From positions 1-64,000 of the forward strand of contig NZ_CAKZLP010000034.1 in NCBI RefSeq assembly GCF_937127095.1: 64,000 nt of DNA, written 5' to 3'. This DNA comes from an uncultured Amphritea sp. GTDB taxonomy: Bacteria > Pseudomonadota > Gammaproteobacteria > Pseudomonadales > Balneatricaceae. The notes under the pieces were generated by a model. That model had not been told where the DNA came from. It did not search any database and saw only the letters and a program-made list of their open reading frames with translations. Below, piece by piece: positions 18,341-26,384 of this stretch. Numbering within the stretch: position 1 is the first letter of the stretch; each line of letters opens with the position of its first letter. The translations under genes and the position numbers were made by a program.

Positions 18341-18414
18341 TTGTGCACTGCACAAAAAAAGATTTGACTTCGGTTCACAGATCTCTACAATAGACTCTAT
18401 TGTGCACTGCAGCA
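18341..18414 (+). promoter_or_regulatory. Promoter and paired operators of phasin 2
   Basis: TTGACT (18364-18369), 16-nt spacer, TACAAT (18386-18391). Flanking inverted repeats are TTGTGC-ACT-GCACAA at 18341-18355 and TTGTGC-ACT-GCAGCA at 18400-18414. Centre-to-centre distance is 59 bp, against 56 bp upstream of phasin 1. Confidence 0.8.
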
Positions 18415-18436
18415 TATAAATTACTGGAGAACGACC

Positions 18437-18742
18437 ATGACTAACGCTATCGATTTCACTAAATCTTTCGAATCTGTAAAAACCCTGATGGAAATGCAAG
18501 CTGCGACTATCACTAAGTCTGTTGAGCTGCAGAAAAAAGCTGGAGAAGACCTGGCTGCTTTCTTCAAGACTGAAGCTGAAAAAGCTAAGTCTCTGAAAAC
18601 TCCGGAAGACGTTGTTAAATTCAACGTTGAAGCTAACACTACTCTGTTCGAACTGTTGAAAGCACAGGGCGAAGCCTTCTCTGAACTGGCTAAATCAGCT
18701 GGCGAAGAAGCGATGGCTGAAGTCACTAAATTAACTAAGTAA
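18437..18742 (+). CDS. Phasin family protein 2
   Basis: A 101-residue phasin that aligns along its whole length with the upstream paralogue. Shared blocks are ESVKTLMEMQAA, SVELQKKAGEDLAAFFKTEAEKAK, LKTPEDVVKFNVEAN and LLKAQGEAF. GGAG precedes the ATG. Each phasin gene has its own promoter and terminator, so the two are tandem single-gene units that arose by duplication. They should associate with PHA granules in the cytosol. No PHA synthase gene lies in the window. Confidence 0.9.
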   Translation: MTNAIDFTKSFESVKTLMEMQAATITKSVELQKKAGEDLAAFFKTEAEKAKSLKTPEDVVKFNVEANTTLFELLKAQGEAFSELAKSAGEEAMAEVTKLTK

Positions 18743-18763
18743 ATATCACTTAGTTCCCTTTAA

Positions 18764-18790
18764 AGCCCTGCTTATGCAGGGTTTTTTTTT
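18764..18790 (+). terminator. Intrinsic terminator of phasin 2
   Basis: CCCTGC-TTAT-GCAGGG followed by nine T residues. Confidence 0.94.
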
Positions 18791-18893
18791 GCCTTTTTCA
18801 TACTCTTTTTGCCTTCACCCTGTCACATAAAAATAGTACATTTGCGACCCCATTTAGCAAATGAAGGTAGACGCCTTCTCCAGGGCTTTACAA

Positions 18894-20312
18894 ATGAACC
18901 TTAACGAAATGATTGTAGTCGGTAGTGAAGAATGGTGTGCTTTTCCCAGCCTTAGCATTCCGGCGATCAAGGCCCGTGTTGATTCAGGGGCTAAAACCTC
19001 CTCGGTACACGCGGTCAATATTCAGCCTTTTAAACGAGATGGTATTCCCTGGGTCTCATTTGATATGCACCCGCTGCAAAAAAACCTTAAAGTGACGGTG
19101 AGGTGCGAAGCAAAGGTTGTTGACCGGCGTACGATCAAAAGTTCCAGTGGCGATGCAGAGAAGCGTTATGTGATTCGCGTACCGCTGCAACTGGGTGGCG
19201 ATATCTGGGAGATAGAGCTCACCCTGACTAACCGCGACAGTATGGGTTACCGGATGTTGCTTGGCCGTGAAGCGATGGAAGGTATTCTGGTAAATCCCTC
19301 TTCCGGTTTCTGTCTGGGCAACCTGACCATTGAAGAAGCTAAACGTATTTATGATGTCAGGGAAACCAAACCCAGTGGTCTGAAAATCGGTTTGTTAGCC
19401 AGTAATCCAGAGCTTTACAGTAACCAGAGGATTATTGAAGCCGGTGAAGCACGTGGACATGAGATGATGTTCCTCAACATCAAGCAGTGTTATATGAAGC
19501 TGGATGCGGAACAGCCCGAAGTACATTATCGTGGTGGTACCGTGTTAAATGACCTGGACGCAATCATTCCCCGCATCCGTCCGAGCATGACCTTCTATGG
19601 CTGCGCGCTCACCCGTCACTTTGAAGGACTGGGGGTGGCAACCCTCAACGGCTCAATCGCGATTACTCAGTCCCGGGATAAACTTTTTTCTTTGCAGCTG
19701 CTACAGAAAAGCGGTCTTGATATTCCCATCACCGGCTTCGCTAATTCACCGATGGACACCACCGATCTGATCGAGATGGTGGGTGGTGCTCCTCTGATTG
19801 TGAAGCTGCTTGAAGGGACTCAGGGACGCGGTGTAGTGCTTGCTGAAACCCGTAAAGCTGCTGAGTCGGTCATCAATGCGATCAAATCCCTGCGAGCAAA
19901 CCTGCTGGTTCAGGAGTTCATTAAGGAAGCTGATGGTAAAGACCTGCGTTGTTTTGTCATCGACGGTAAGATTGTCGCGTCGATTGAACGGGTTGCCGCA
20001 CCCGGCGAGTTCCGCGCAAATATCCATCAGGGCGGCAGCGCCCGGCTGGTAAAGATAACCCCTGAGGAGAAAAAGCTCGCACTTCTGGCGGCCAGGACGC
20101 TGGGGCTACGGGTAGCCGGAGTAGACATTATCCGCTCAAAGAAAGGCCCTCTGCTGCTGGAGGTTAACTCCTCACCAGGCCTTGAGGGTATTGAGAGCGC
20201 AACCAATATCGACGTGGCCGGAGCGATGATTGATGCAATTGAGAAAAAACTGCACTGGGTAAAGCCTAAGAGAACGGAGTTAGGCATCAGTTCCGAAACG
20301 TTTATCTCTTAA
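18894..20312 (+). CDS. rimK: RimB-RimK fusion: aspartyl/zinc-protease-like domain plus S6 glutamate ligase
   Basis: Residues 6-145 form a PF05618-type domain (the RimB or ATP-dependent zinc protease family) with its [11 protein letters not shown] motif. From about residue 163 the rest is a full RimK ATP-grasp ligase: [68 protein letters not shown] and the metal-binding [12 protein letters not shown]. RimK adds glutamates to the C-terminus of ribosomal protein S6, and in Pseudomonas a separate RimB modulates it. Here both are one polypeptide. The ATG at 18894 has CAGGG at good spacing. An ATG at 18861 would add 11 residues. A terminator follows. Confidence 0.9.
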   Translation: MNLNEMIVVGSEEWCAFPSLSIPAIKARVDSGAKTSSVHAVNIQPFKRDGIPWVSFDMHPLQKNLKVTVRCEAKVVDRRTIKSSSGDAEKRYVIRVPLQLGGDIWEIELTLTNRDSMGYRMLLGREAMEGILVNPSSGFCLGNLTIEEAKRIYDVRETKPSGLKIGLLASNPELYSNQRIIEAGEARGHEMMFLNIKQCYMKLDAEQPEVHYRGGTVLNDLDAIIPRIRPSMTFYGCALTRHFEGLGVATLNGSIAITQSRDKLFSLQLLQKSGLDIPITGFANSPMDTTDLIEMVGGAPLIVKLLEGTQGRGVVLAETRKAAESVINAIKSLRANLLVQEFIKEADGKDLRCFVIDGKIVASIERVAAPGEFRANIHQGGSARLVKITPEEKKLALLAARTLGLRVAGVDIIRSKKGPLLLEVNSSPGLEGIESATNIDVAGAMIDAIEKKLHWVKPKRTELGISSETFIS

Positions 20313-20322
20313 GCTCTGCCGC

Positions 20323-20349
20323 AAAAAAGCCCTCTGCTGAGGGCTTTTT
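20323..20349. terminator. Bidirectional terminator between rimK and hypB
   Basis: GCCCTC-TGCT-GAGGGC with an A tract on the left and a T tract on the right serves rimK on the plus strand and hypB on the minus strand. Confidence 0.92.
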
Positions 20350-20432
20350 GTGAATGCTTATCGACACTGGCATCAGGACAGGCTTTCAGCTCATCATCAT
20401 ATAGTGTAGCGTCGGCCACTTTTGATTCCGCA

Positions 20433-21344
20433 CTACACCATTGCCTGCAGCAGCGAGATCTGGCCATTAAGCTGCTCAATCCGTCTCTGGATGCGGGCAA
20501 CCCGATGTTGCTCTATCCAATCCAGCCATTCGTTTATTCCCTCACCCGAACGGGCGGACACCTTTATCACTTCGATATCAGGATTCACCTGTTTAGCCGC
20601 GGCAATGCACTGCTCTACATCAAAATCAAGATAAGGCAGGAGATCAATCTTATTCAGCAACATCAGATCGGCGGCATAGAACATATCCGGGTATTTAAGG
20701 GGTTTGTCTTCACCTTCGGTGACTGAAAGAATCGCCACTTTATGAGCCTCACCCAGATCGAAGGCGGCCGGGCACACCAGATTACCAACATTCTCAATAA
20801 ACAGCAGTCCGCCGGAGAGGTCATCAAAACGTTCCAGCGCATGGCCCACCATATGCGCATCAAGATGGCAGCCTTTACCGGTATTCACCTGAACCGCCTG
20901 AACCCCGGTTGCACGTATCCGCTCGGCATCGTTGGCGGTGTGTTGATCACCCTCAATGACCGCCACCGAACAGCGCCCTTTGATCTTTTCAAGACTGGCG
21001 GTGAGTAATGTCGTTTTACCCGAGCCGGGACTGGAAACAAGGTTCAGCGCGAATAGATTCATAGCATCAAAACGCTGCCGGTTTTGCCCCGCATAGCGAT
21101 CATTTTTACCAAGAATATCCTGCTCGATCTGAACCATACGGCTCTGACTAAGACCCGGTGCATGAGCATGGGCAGGGCCCTGTCCAAAATGGAGATTATC
21201 ACCCTCAGACACAACTACAACCTCGCGATGACTGTCGGCCTCGCTGTCAGAGCCCTGGCTGTGGCGATGCTGGTCGTGTGAGTGTCCGTGATGGTGCCCT
21301 TCAATCGATACCTCGCCTTCACTGCAACCGCAAACTGTGCACAT
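20433..21344 (-). CDS. hypB: Hydrogenase/urease nickel incorporation GTPase HypB
   Basis: HypB is a SIMIBI-class GTPase that hands nickel to HypA for NiFe hydrogenase or urease maturation. It begins with the high-affinity metal motif MCTVCGC, followed by a His-rich stretch ([13 protein letters not shown], residues 16-28) for nickel storage. The P loop SSPGSGKTT is near residue 105. IEGDQHT, the [10 protein letters not shown] segment and the NKIDLLPY G4 motif complete the GTPase. Length 303 is normal for the His-rich type. It lies 2 nt after hypA. No hydrogenase, hypCDEF or urease gene is in the window. Confidence 0.96.
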   Translation of the reverse strand: MCTVCGCSEGEVSIEGHHHGHSHDQHRHSQGSDSEADSHREVVVVSEGDNLHFGQGPAHAHAPGLSQSRMVQIEQDILGKNDRYAGQNRQRFDAMNLFALNLVSSPGSGKTTLLTASLEKIKGRCSVAVIEGDQHTANDAERIRATGVQAVQVNTGKGCHLDAHMVGHALERFDDLSGGLLFIENVGNLVCPAAFDLGEAHKVAILSVTEGEDKPLKYPDMFYAADLMLLNKIDLLPYLDFDVEQCIAAAKQVNPDIEVIKVSARSGEGINEWLDWIEQHRVARIQRRIEQLNGQISLLQAMV

Positions 21345-21346
21345 GA

Positions 21347-21688
21347 TTATTCCACCTCTAGCTCTTTTATTCTTAGCTCTTCACCCTGAGTTACCTGCAA
21401 CTGTAAGCTGCCACACTCACTACAGGCATCATAGCGTGTTGTTATGGTAACGGACTTAGCGCATTGCAGACACCTTGCCAATCCAGGCAACTCTATTATT
21501 TCTAACCGGGCCCCTTCCGCAAGGGTGCTGCGGGTGACCGCATCAAAACAGAAACGCAATGCATCCGTCTCAACCATCGCCAGCGGGCCTATCTCAAGCC
21601 AGATCGTTTTAACCCGTTGATATTGTTGACTGACCGCTTGTTCTTCCAGTACCTGAACGATCCCTTCACAGATCGACATCTCATGCAT
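21347..21688 (-). CDS. hypA: Hydrogenase nickel incorporation protein HypA
   Basis: HypA is a small nickel- and zinc-binding metallochaperone partner of HypB. The nickel site is the N-terminal MHEMSI (His2 with Met1 and Glu3). The zinc site is two CxxC motifs, CLQCAK and CSECGS, in the C-terminal half. Length (113) is typical. It is the first gene of a two-gene unit with hypB, 2 nt apart. Because no client enzyme is nearby, the target could be a hydrogenase or urease elsewhere in the genome. Confidence 0.96.
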   Translation of the reverse strand: MHEMSICEGIVQVLEEQAVSQQYQRVKTIWLEIGPLAMVETDALRFCFDAVTRSTLAEGARLEIIELPGLARCLQCAKSVTITTRYDACSECGSLQLQVTQGEELRIKELEVE

Positions 21689-22075
21689 TCAGACAGATTC
21701 CCCATTGTTTACGCTTATCTTAAAACATCAGTTTTATCGCAAATCCTAGACATGACAACAGCTGGCATCAGCCAGCATACACGACACCATAACAGGCCTG
21801 AGCCTGTAGCTGTGATGCAGTAAATCAGCATTATCACGTTAGAACATCGTCTATCGGCATAGCTTATCTACAGCGAAAGCAATAGCGCAGTATAACTGCG
21901 CTGTATGCGGCACCTGGTCATAGGTCTGACTCAAGTATCGGCTGCTGCTCAGGCTGATGCAAGTCGGGGAACTTCGGCAGGTGCAACGGCCATTTGAAAG
22001 CGTCTTGATATTAGACAAGGAGCAATACCTCGGGGGGCGTATTATCTGAAATCCTAATTATTAAAGGATGTTTAT
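21689..22075. other. Intergenic stretch with two hairpins
   Basis: Two perfect dyads are present: GCTGGC-ATCA-GCCAGC (21761-21776) and AGCGCAGT-ATA-ACTGCGCT (21884-21902). Neither is followed by a T tract. They may be operators for hypA or for the hemerythrin gene. No coding frame is seen. Confidence 0.5.
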
Positions 22076-22510
22076 ATGACACTGTTAACAGCAGAGCAGA
22101 TCCCTACGGTAGGGCTTGATTTCATGAACCATGACCACGCAGAAGCGGTCAGCCAGATTAACAGGCTGGATCAGCTTCTCCGACAGGCCGGTACAGGGGA
22201 TATAGCCGCAGAGAAACAGGTCGAGGCGGTTCTGACAGAGATCCATGAGCACAGCAAAAGCCACTTTGCCCGTGAAGAGGCAGAAATGCTCCGGGTAGAT
22301 TTCCCCGCTTACGAATGCCATAAAGGCGAGCATGAACGGGTATTAGCTGAATTGGTTCAGGTCTTACAGCGGTGGCAACAAAATAGTGATATTGAATCGC
22401 TTCAGGGCTATCTGAACAGCACTCTGTGCCGCTGGCTGATAAACCATGTCTCAACCATGGATAGCGTTACCGCGATGTTTGTCGCCCGTTACAATCATTC
22501 TGTCGCCTGA
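22076..22510 (+). CDS. Bacteriohemerythrin
   Basis: A di-iron oxygen-binding four-helix bundle protein. Ligand residues occur in the expected order: His in NHDHAEA, His and Glu in HSKSHFAREEAEM, His in CHKGEHERV, and the C-terminal His and Asp in INHVSTMD. At 144 residues it is a free-standing domain, without the fused methyl-accepting module. Such proteins are used for oxygen storage, delivery or sensing. An AAAGGAT ribosome site precedes the ATG. A partial FNR-like sequence upstream was not convincing. Confidence 0.9.
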   Translation: MTLLTAEQIPTVGLDFMNHDHAEAVSQINRLDQLLRQAGTGDIAAEKQVEAVLTEIHEHSKSHFAREEAEMLRVDFPAYECHKGEHERVLAELVQVLQRWQQNSDIESLQGYLNSTLCRWLINHVSTMDSVTAMFVARYNHSVA

Positions 22511-22657
22511 CTACATACAGCGTGACTTATAACCGCCTATGGCACTCTACATAGGTTAAAAGAGTGTATATTATATAATCAAATAACTTATTTACTCCAT
22601 AAAAATCAGTTAGTTACATATACACCAAAAAAAATATAAAAATTTTCAATTTTTTAT

Positions 22658-22684
22658 GAACTTTACCTGAACAGCCGTCTCTAA
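22658..22684 (+). promoter_or_regulatory. Sigma-E-type promoter of sRNA candidate 1
   Basis: GAACTT (22658-22663), a 16-nt spacer and TCTAA (22680-22684) match the RpoE consensus GAACTT-N16-TCTRA. The element follows a long A/T-rich stretch, as is common at such promoters. Confidence 0.7.
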
Positions 22685-22689
22685 AGTTA

Positions 22690-22755
22690 TACATCAACGT
22701 AATATGTAAAGCCCGAACTGCCCGGAGGAACCCCTTCCCTCCGGGCAGTTTTTTT
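22690..22755 (+). ncRNA. sRNA candidate 1 of a tandem pair
   Basis: No reading frame lies between the sigma-E-type promoter and a strong terminator. The predicted transcript of about 66 nt starts near 22690 and includes ACATCAAC close to its 5' end. It ends in a 13-bp hairpin (22716-22728 with 22738-22750, 9-nt loop) and a run of seven T residues. This is the layout of short Hfq-dependent, sigma-E-controlled sRNAs such as RybB, though no sequence family is recognised. A homologous unit follows 176 nt later. The 5' end is predicted from promoter spacing only. Confidence 0.6.
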
Positions 22756-22833
22756 ATAGATCCCTCATCGTTCAGCGACGTTCACTGCCCATACGGCATT
22801 TTGAAAACATTTTAAAAATATTTATTTTTTTCT

Positions 22834-22860
22834 GAACTTTATCAAAACATCACTCTCTAT
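22834..22860 (+). promoter_or_regulatory. Sigma-E-type promoter of sRNA candidate 2
   Basis: GAACTT (22834-22839), a 16-nt spacer and TCTAT (22856-22860). The spacer sequence differs from copy 1 while both hexamers are kept, suggesting selection on the promoter. Confidence 0.65.
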
Positions 22861-22865
22861 ATATT

Positions 22866-22931
22866 TACATCAACATGCTATGCAAGACCGAAACTGCCCC
22901 GAGGAACCCCTTCCCTCCGGGCAGTTTTTTT
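22866..22931 (+). ncRNA. sRNA candidate 2 of a tandem pair
   Basis: This is the second unit of the duplicated promoter-RNA-terminator cassette. The predicted RNA shares TTACATCAAC near the 5' end and a nearly identical terminator hairpin with copy 1. The terminator carries one C-C mismatch where copy 1 has a G-C pair, and a seven-T tail. The middle of the RNA (CATGCTATGCAAGACC) differs from copy 1, so the pair may share targets through the conserved 5' segment and differ elsewhere. No coding potential is seen. Confidence 0.6.
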
Positions 22932-23080
22932 ATGCCCTATTTTTTGTAGCGGGCTGAAACGGTATAGCGAGAACAAGCCGCTATTTGATATGCTAAGGCC
23001 AACAGTGACGCCGGGAATAACAGATCAATCCCTGCAGCTCACTTTCTGCAAACTCCTTATATAGCGACACGCGATCCATC

Positions 23081-24142
23081 ATGAGTAAATACTGGAGCCC
23101 GGCCATCAGCCAGCTCACCCCCTATGTTCCGGGTGAGCAGCCAAAGGTGGATAACCTGATTAAGCTGAATACCAATGAAAACCCTTATCCGCCCTCTCCC
23201 AAGGTTGCTGAGGCGATTAACAACTATCCCAAAGACAGTCTGCGGCTCTACTGTGACCCGGATGCTTCGGCCCTGAAACAGTCACTGGCAGATCATTTTC
23301 AGCTGCAATACAACAACATCTTTGTCGGCAACGGTTCTGATGAAGTACTGGCCCTGGCGTTTATGGCGTTTTTCCGTCAGGACAAGCCATTACTATTACC
23401 TGAAACCACATACAGCTTCTACGATGTCTACTGCAATCTATACGCTATCGAGTATCGCCAGATTCCACTGAGCGATGATTTTGAAATTGATTTTGCCGAC
23501 TACGATCAGCCCAATGGCGGTATTATCTTTGCCAATCCGAATGCACCAACCGGACGGCAAACCGCACTGGATGAGATCGAGGCACTGTTGCAAAAAAACA
23601 GTGAATCACTGGTTATCGTTGATGAAGCCTATATCGATTTTGGTGGCAGTTCAGCCGTTGAACTGATCAACCGGTATGACAACGTTCTGGTTATTCAGAC
23701 ATTCTCAAAATCACGCAGCCTGGCAGGCCTGCGCATCGGTTTTGCATTGGGACATAAGGATCTGATTGCAGGACTGGAGCGGGTTAAAAACTCCTTTAAC
23801 TCCTACCCATTGGATAGTCTGGCGATTGTCGGCGCGGTGGCAGCCCTTGAAGATGTTGAATACTTCAATGAAACCAACCAGAAAATTATCGATTGCCGGG
23901 AGTGGACCACCGCACAGCTGGAACAACTCGGCTTCAGGGTTATCCCGTCTAAAACCAATTTTGTCTTTACCCGCCATAACACAATCAGCGGTGCCGAGCT
24001 GATGCAGTATTTGCGCAGCAACAACCTGCTGGTAAGGCACTTCAGCAAACCGGGCATCGAGAACTTTCTACGCATCACCATCGGTACATTTGACGAGATG
24101 CAAACCCTGATCGAAACCCTGAAGCAGCATCCACAGATCTGA
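23081..24142 (+). CDS. hisC: Histidinol-phosphate aminotransferase HisC
   Basis: HisC is a PLP-dependent enzyme that converts imidazole-acetol phosphate and glutamate to histidinol phosphate in histidine biosynthesis. Diagnostic segments are [13 protein letters not shown] (residues 28-40), GNGSDEVL (83-90), ANPNAPTG (151-158), DEAYIDF and the PLP-lysine Lys210 in [14 protein letters not shown]. Length 353 is typical. The gene is not in a his operon here, which is common in this group. A terminator lies 60 nt downstream. Confidence 0.94.
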   Translation: MSKYWSPAISQLTPYVPGEQPKVDNLIKLNTNENPYPPSPKVAEAINNYPKDSLRLYCDPDASALKQSLADHFQLQYNNIFVGNGSDEVLALAFMAFFRQDKPLLLPETTYSFYDVYCNLYAIEYRQIPLSDDFEIDFADYDQPNGGIIFANPNAPTGRQTALDEIEALLQKNSESLVIVDEAYIDFGGSSAVELINRYDNVLVIQTFSKSRSLAGLRIGFALGHKDLIAGLERVKNSFNSYPLDSLAIVGAVAALEDVEYFNETNQKIIDCREWTTAQLEQLGFRVIPSKTNFVFTRHNTISGAELMQYLRSNNLLVRHFSKPGIENFLRITIGTFDEMQTLIETLKQHPQI

Positions 24143-24200
24143 TTCGGCCAGATTTTTTGATCAATGAGTCTGTCGATATAGTGTATAGTTCAGATTGATA

Positions 24201-24227
24201 AGAGCAGCCCAAAGCGGCTGCTTTTTT
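24201..24227 (+). terminator. Intrinsic terminator of hisC
   Basis: AGCAGCC-CAAAGC-GGCTGCT followed by a run of six T residues. Confidence 0.9.
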
Positions 24228-24428
24228 ATTGTTTGTTTTGCTCACTGTCCACAGGACTAGTTATTCATCCGTGAGCTTTATTACGCCAAGCGCTCTTCGG
24301 GCAGGTTTTCTGCTGATATGTCCCTATGGACAGATCTTTGCCAAATCGTATCCATGCCAGAAGAATAAACAGACCATTCAGAATAAGCCTGGCTGCTAGA
24401 ACCGGCTGCATAACAGATTCAGGCAAGA

Positions 24429-24929
24429 CTAATCACTGGAGCTAGTTTTATTATCCAGTAGTTTAGATAAGCTAAGAGAAGTCGATTTAACCTCCCGCGT
24501 AACGACATAAATATAATAGCGATCAATGCCTATCTCTTCATCGAGGAGCTGCTCTATTAAATTTTGAAAATCATGCAGGGTTTTTGTAATCACTTTCATA
24601 ACATAATCCGAACCACCCCCAGTCGCACTACACTCGACAATCTCATCAACGCTCTGAATGCGTTTTTCAAACCGTTCAAAATTCGACCGATTGTGTGCTT
24701 TCAAGGAAACAGTGACATAAACCCGGGTCAGATCAAGAATTTTATCGATAGCAATGTCGCCACGATAGCCTTTTATGAAGCCCGCCTTTTTGAGCTTGTC
24801 CAGGCGCATCCAGCATGGCGTTGGCGAAAGACTGACCAACTCCGAAAGTCTGGATTTACTGATCTGTCCATGCTGCTGCACGGCACTCAGAATACGAATA
24901 TCCAGCGCATCTAAAATGACTTTTTTCAT
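24429..24929 (-). CDS. Lrp/AsnC-family transcriptional regulator
   Basis: An N-terminal winged helix-turn-helix (LDALDIRILSAVQQHGQISKSRLSELVSLSPTPCWMRLDKLKKAG, residues 5-50) is followed by an AsnC ligand-binding domain (RVYVTVSLK and VDEIVECSATGGGSDYVMKV). Such regulators respond to amino acids or related metabolites. The ATG at 24929 matches the usual start. The open frame extends 31 codons further upstream without a family match. It sits 338 nt beyond the end of purU on the same strand, separated from it by a terminator, so it is not simply the distal gene of that cluster. Its target is unknown. Confidence 0.9.
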   Translation of the reverse strand: MKKVILDALDIRILSAVQQHGQISKSRLSELVSLSPTPCWMRLDKLKKAGFIKGYRGDIAIDKILDLTRVYVTVSLKAHNRSNFERFEKRIQSVDEIVECSATGGGSDYVMKVITKTLHDFQNLIEQLLDEEIGIDRYYIYVVTREVKSTSLSLSKLLDNKTSSSD

Positions 24930-25267
24930 ATTTTTGACTACACAATGAATCCCAATCCCAAACGTCGAGTCTACCCACCTGCAGAAACCAGAGCAAATGC
25001 TATATGTCAAAATTGTGAGCACATAAACGCTGCCAAAATAGAAAGTTCGCTAATCTGAGCTGAGTACTGCATCGACAGTGTAGCAAAACTAAAAAAGGCC
25101 CCTGTGGGGCCAAAACGCAGATGCTCTCGCACCAAGGAAGATAAATCTATTCTAAGTAACGAAGCGTTGGAAGCCAGTGCGTTTATGCCGGTTAAGCCAA
25201 AGCGGATCGTCGGGTTAGCCGACTCATCCGCAGGCTGCGTTACTCATTGATCACTCTGAGGCGATGG
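24930..25267. other. Intergenic stretch with the purU terminator
   Basis: It holds the minus-strand terminator at 25091-25111 and presumably the lrp-like promoter between that point and 24930. No coding frame is seen. Confidence 0.5.
25091..25111 (-). terminator. Intrinsic terminator of the purU transcript
   Basis: On the minus strand GGCCCC-ACA-GGGGCC is followed by six T residues, 157 nt beyond the purU stop. Confidence 0.85.
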
Positions 25268-26149
25268 TTAATGTCCCGGGAAGACAACGGTCTTGTTGCC
25301 ATTCAGGAAACAGCGATCCTCTACGTGCAGCTTAATAGCCTTTGCCAGGGTCACCCGCTCGGTATCACGCCCTTTTGCTACCAGACGTTCAGGTGTATAA
25401 GTGTGATCCACCGGCTCTACTCCCTGAGTGATGATCGGCCCTTCATCGAGATGCTCGCTAACGTAGTGTGCGGTGGCGCCTACCAGCTTAACGCCTTTTT
25501 CATAAGCCTGATGGTATGGCTTGGCACCTTTAAAGCCCGGCAGCAGCGAGTGGTGGATATTAATCGCCCGGCCATGCAGCTTCTTGCACATATCCTCGGA
25601 GAGCACTTGCATGTAGCGCGCCAGCACAACGAGATCGGCTCCGGTTTCCTGGATGATCTGCCACATCTGCGCCTCCTGCTCCTCCTTGGTGTCTGCAGTT
25701 ACCGGTAGGTGATGATAGGGGATGTTGTACCAGTCAGCCTGTTTTTTCAGATCAGGATGGTTGGAAATGATCGCCGGAATCTCGATATTCAGTGCCCCGG
25801 TGCTATAGCGATGCAGCAGATCCACCAGGCAGTGATCATACTTAGATACCAGAATGACTACTTTCGCAGGAACCGCCAGGTCTCGCAGCTCCCATTCGAC
25901 TTCAAAAGCCTCCGCTTTGTCGGCAAGCTGGTTACGTAGATTCTCTTCCGAAAACTCACCGTTGCCCCGGTAATTAAACTCAACCCGGAAGAAAAAGCGC
26001 CCCGTATCGGCGTCATCAAACGTGTGCATTTCGTATGCATAACAGTCGTTGCGATACAGGCTGCTAATAATCAGATCGAGCACTCCCAGTTTAGTTTCGG
26101 AGCTACCGGTAAGGATATAGGTTGTTGTATTTGTTGTATTAGTAGTCAT
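25268..26149 (-). CDS. purU: Formyltetrahydrofolate deformylase PurU
   Basis: PurU hydrolyses 10-formyl-THF to formate and free THF. An N-terminal ACT domain (residues 1-90, YILTGSSETKLGVLDLI) is followed by the formyltransferase-like catalytic domain. That domain carries the conserved Asn-His-Asp set: ISNHPD, the NIHHSLLPGFKGAKPYHQAYEKGVK segment, and HYVSEHLDEGPIITQ. The ATG at 26149 has AAGGA at good spacing, and the longer upstream frame does not match the family. It is the last gene of the one-carbon cluster and would release formate from methyl groups that FolD and the MetF-like enzyme have oxidised. Confidence 0.93.
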   Translation of the reverse strand: MTTNTTNTTTYILTGSSETKLGVLDLIISSLYRNDCYAYEMHTFDDADTGRFFFRVEFNYRGNGEFSEENLRNQLADKAEAFEVEWELRDLAVPAKVVILVSKYDHCLVDLLHRYSTGALNIEIPAIISNHPDLKKQADWYNIPYHHLPVTADTKEEQEAQMWQIIQETGADLVVLARYMQVLSEDMCKKLHGRAINIHHSLLPGFKGAKPYHQAYEKGVKLVGATAHYVSEHLDEGPIITQGVEPVDHTYTPERLVAKGRDTERVTLAKAIKLHVEDRCFLNGNKTVVFPGH

Positions 26150-26293
26150 TCTACTGGTCCTTAAAGATTTTCTTTCGCCAGACTGATGTTGCATGAGAAA
26201 TCGGTTGCGGATGCCCAACTCCACAACCTACTCTCGTGTCGCGACTTCAGCGGGCTGATTTATCGATGCCGGGATACCCGGGAGATCCAACGA

Positions 26294-26373
26294 CATCCAC
26301 TATCAGAAAAACCTCACAGTGGATGAAATCGGGAATCGGCGGGCCGTTGTCCACAATGGGTGCGTCAACGGCC
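26294..26373 (-). repeat. Two adjacent long-loop inverted repeats between dmdA-like copy 1 and purU
   Basis: CATCCACT / AGTGGATG (26294-26301, 26318-26325) and GGCCGTTG / CAACGGCC (26342-26349, 26366-26373) are each perfect 8-bp arms with 16-nt loops. No T tract follows either. They may be intercistronic mRNA structures. Confidence 0.55.
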
Positions 26374-26384
26374 AACCTTCAGCC

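Noticed and set aside
22005..22018. TTGATATTAGACAA upstream of the hemerythrin gene as an FNR/ANR box
   Set aside because: The second half-site (GACAA) has two mismatches to ATCAA, too weak without expression data.
22541..22560. TGGCAC upstream of the sRNA pair as a sigma-54 promoter
   Set aside because: The -12 GC element is missing at the required spacing, and the sigma-E-type elements closer to the RNAs fit far better.
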